A stretch of DNA of 13,858 nucleotides from Streptomyces sp. NRRL WC-3549 (lineage in GTDB: Bacteria; Actinomycetota; Actinomycetes; Streptomycetales; Streptomycetaceae): positions 1 to 13,858 of the forward strand of contig NZ_KL585401.1 of the NCBI RefSeq assembly GCF_000721935.1, written 5' to 3'. A program made the translations under genes and the position numbers. How positions within the stretch are numbered: the first letter of the stretch is position 1; the number at the start of each line of letters is the position of its first letter. Of the stretch, positions 13,587-13,858 are shown in pieces. Below the pieces are notes generated by a model, which saw only the letters and a program-made list of their open reading frames with translations, had not been told where the DNA came from and did not search any database.

Positions 13587-13858
13587 CAGACGGGGCCGAT
13601 GTGGATCGCCGTGCGGCAGGAGCTCGGCCGGGAGGGCCGCGCCCTGGGGCCCCGGGCCCGGGGTGTCCCGCCCCTCCACGGTGCAGCCCGGATCGGCGGT
13701 GGGGCGGTGGGGGCGCTCTCCCGGTCCGCTCTCCCGCCGCGCCCCGGGGCGGCGCCCTCCCGCGCGGGCCCGAGCGCAAGCGGCCGGACGGTGCCGCGCG
13801 CGATCGGACGGCGCCGCGAGCGACCGGGCGGGCCGGCGGGAGCCGGGTGGGTCAGGCC

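Larger units (their letters stand above)
13356..13858. other. G-rich stretch with no supportable gene
   Basis: About 500 bases at the right edge hold several open frames on both strands, but all are rich in Arg, Gly, Pro and Trp and lack the strong third-position GC bias of the real genes here. A 14-base palindrome, CCCCGGGCCCGGGG (13650-13663), might be part of a terminator. A TGA stop on the minus strand near 13852-13854 could be the end of a gene entering from the right, but nothing else supports it. Confidence 0.5.

Noticed and set aside
13345..13858. A plus-strand open frame from the ATG at 13345 to the right edge
   Set aside because: It starts inside the CsoR-type operator, lacks a ribosome site, is Gly/Arg/Trp-rich and does not show the third-position GC bias of the real genes.

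Overview
The window is very GC-rich, with coding frames that nearly always end codons in G or C, GTG as well as ATG starts, leaderless-looking promoters and long GC-rich hairpins between genes. Together with the citrate synthase sequence and the copper genes, this points to a Streptomyces or a close actinomycete chromosome. I saw no insertion sequence, tRNA, rRNA, CRISPR array or attachment site. Two gene neighbours, citA and the CsoR-type copZ-copA pair, match what I remember of the S. coelicolor SCO2730-SCO2737 region, but I could not check this.

Region 1 (1-5294, minus strand) is a catabolic operon. In transcription order it holds an NhaC-family carrier, a dihydrodipicolinate synthase/N-acetylneuraminate lyase-type aldolase or deaminase, a DAO-type FAD oxidoreductase, a small [2Fe-2S] protein and an NAD/FAD-type oxidoreductase cut by the left edge. 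The last four overlap by 8, 4 and 1 bases, so they are probably translated together. The set matches the three-subunit D-hydroxyproline dehydrogenase (LhpB/LhpF/LhpE type) with 1-pyrroline-4-hydroxy-2-carboxylate deaminase (LhpC type). The likely role is uptake and breakdown of 4-hydroxyproline to 2-oxoglutarate semialdehyde. The expected epimerase and semialdehyde dehydrogenase are not in view and could lie beyond the left edge.

Region 2 (5295-6070) is a 191-base divergent control region and a plus-strand XRE-cupin regulator with a strong hairpin after it. The control region carries repeated GTGTAC/GTACAC half-sites and a TGTCAA-GGG-TTGACA palindrome, so the regulator probably controls the operon and itself.

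Region 3 (6140-9880, plus strand) holds recD2, a stand-alone SF1 helicase, and citA, citrate synthase. Between them is a promoter-like pair of boxes whose spacer contains a perfect 15-base palindrome.

Region 4 (9881-10410) is a 530-base gap between convergent genes. It has four hairpins, a 14-base direct repeat and an AT-richer inverted repeat next to the end of copA.

Region 5 (10411-13355, minus strand) is a copper-efflux operon: copZ-like chaperone, then copA. Its promoter has a textbook CsoR-type palindrome over the -10 box, and two unusual tandem hairpins lie between the genes. The last 500 bases (13356-13858) hold no gene I can support, only G-rich sequence with a short tandem repeat and a possible G-quadruplex.

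The most useful leads are the NhaC-type carrier as a candidate hydroxyproline importer, the 8-residue duplication in the dehydrogenase subunit, the palindrome inside the citA promoter and the copZ-copA hairpin pair. I found no clear sign of a wholly new defence or mobile system.
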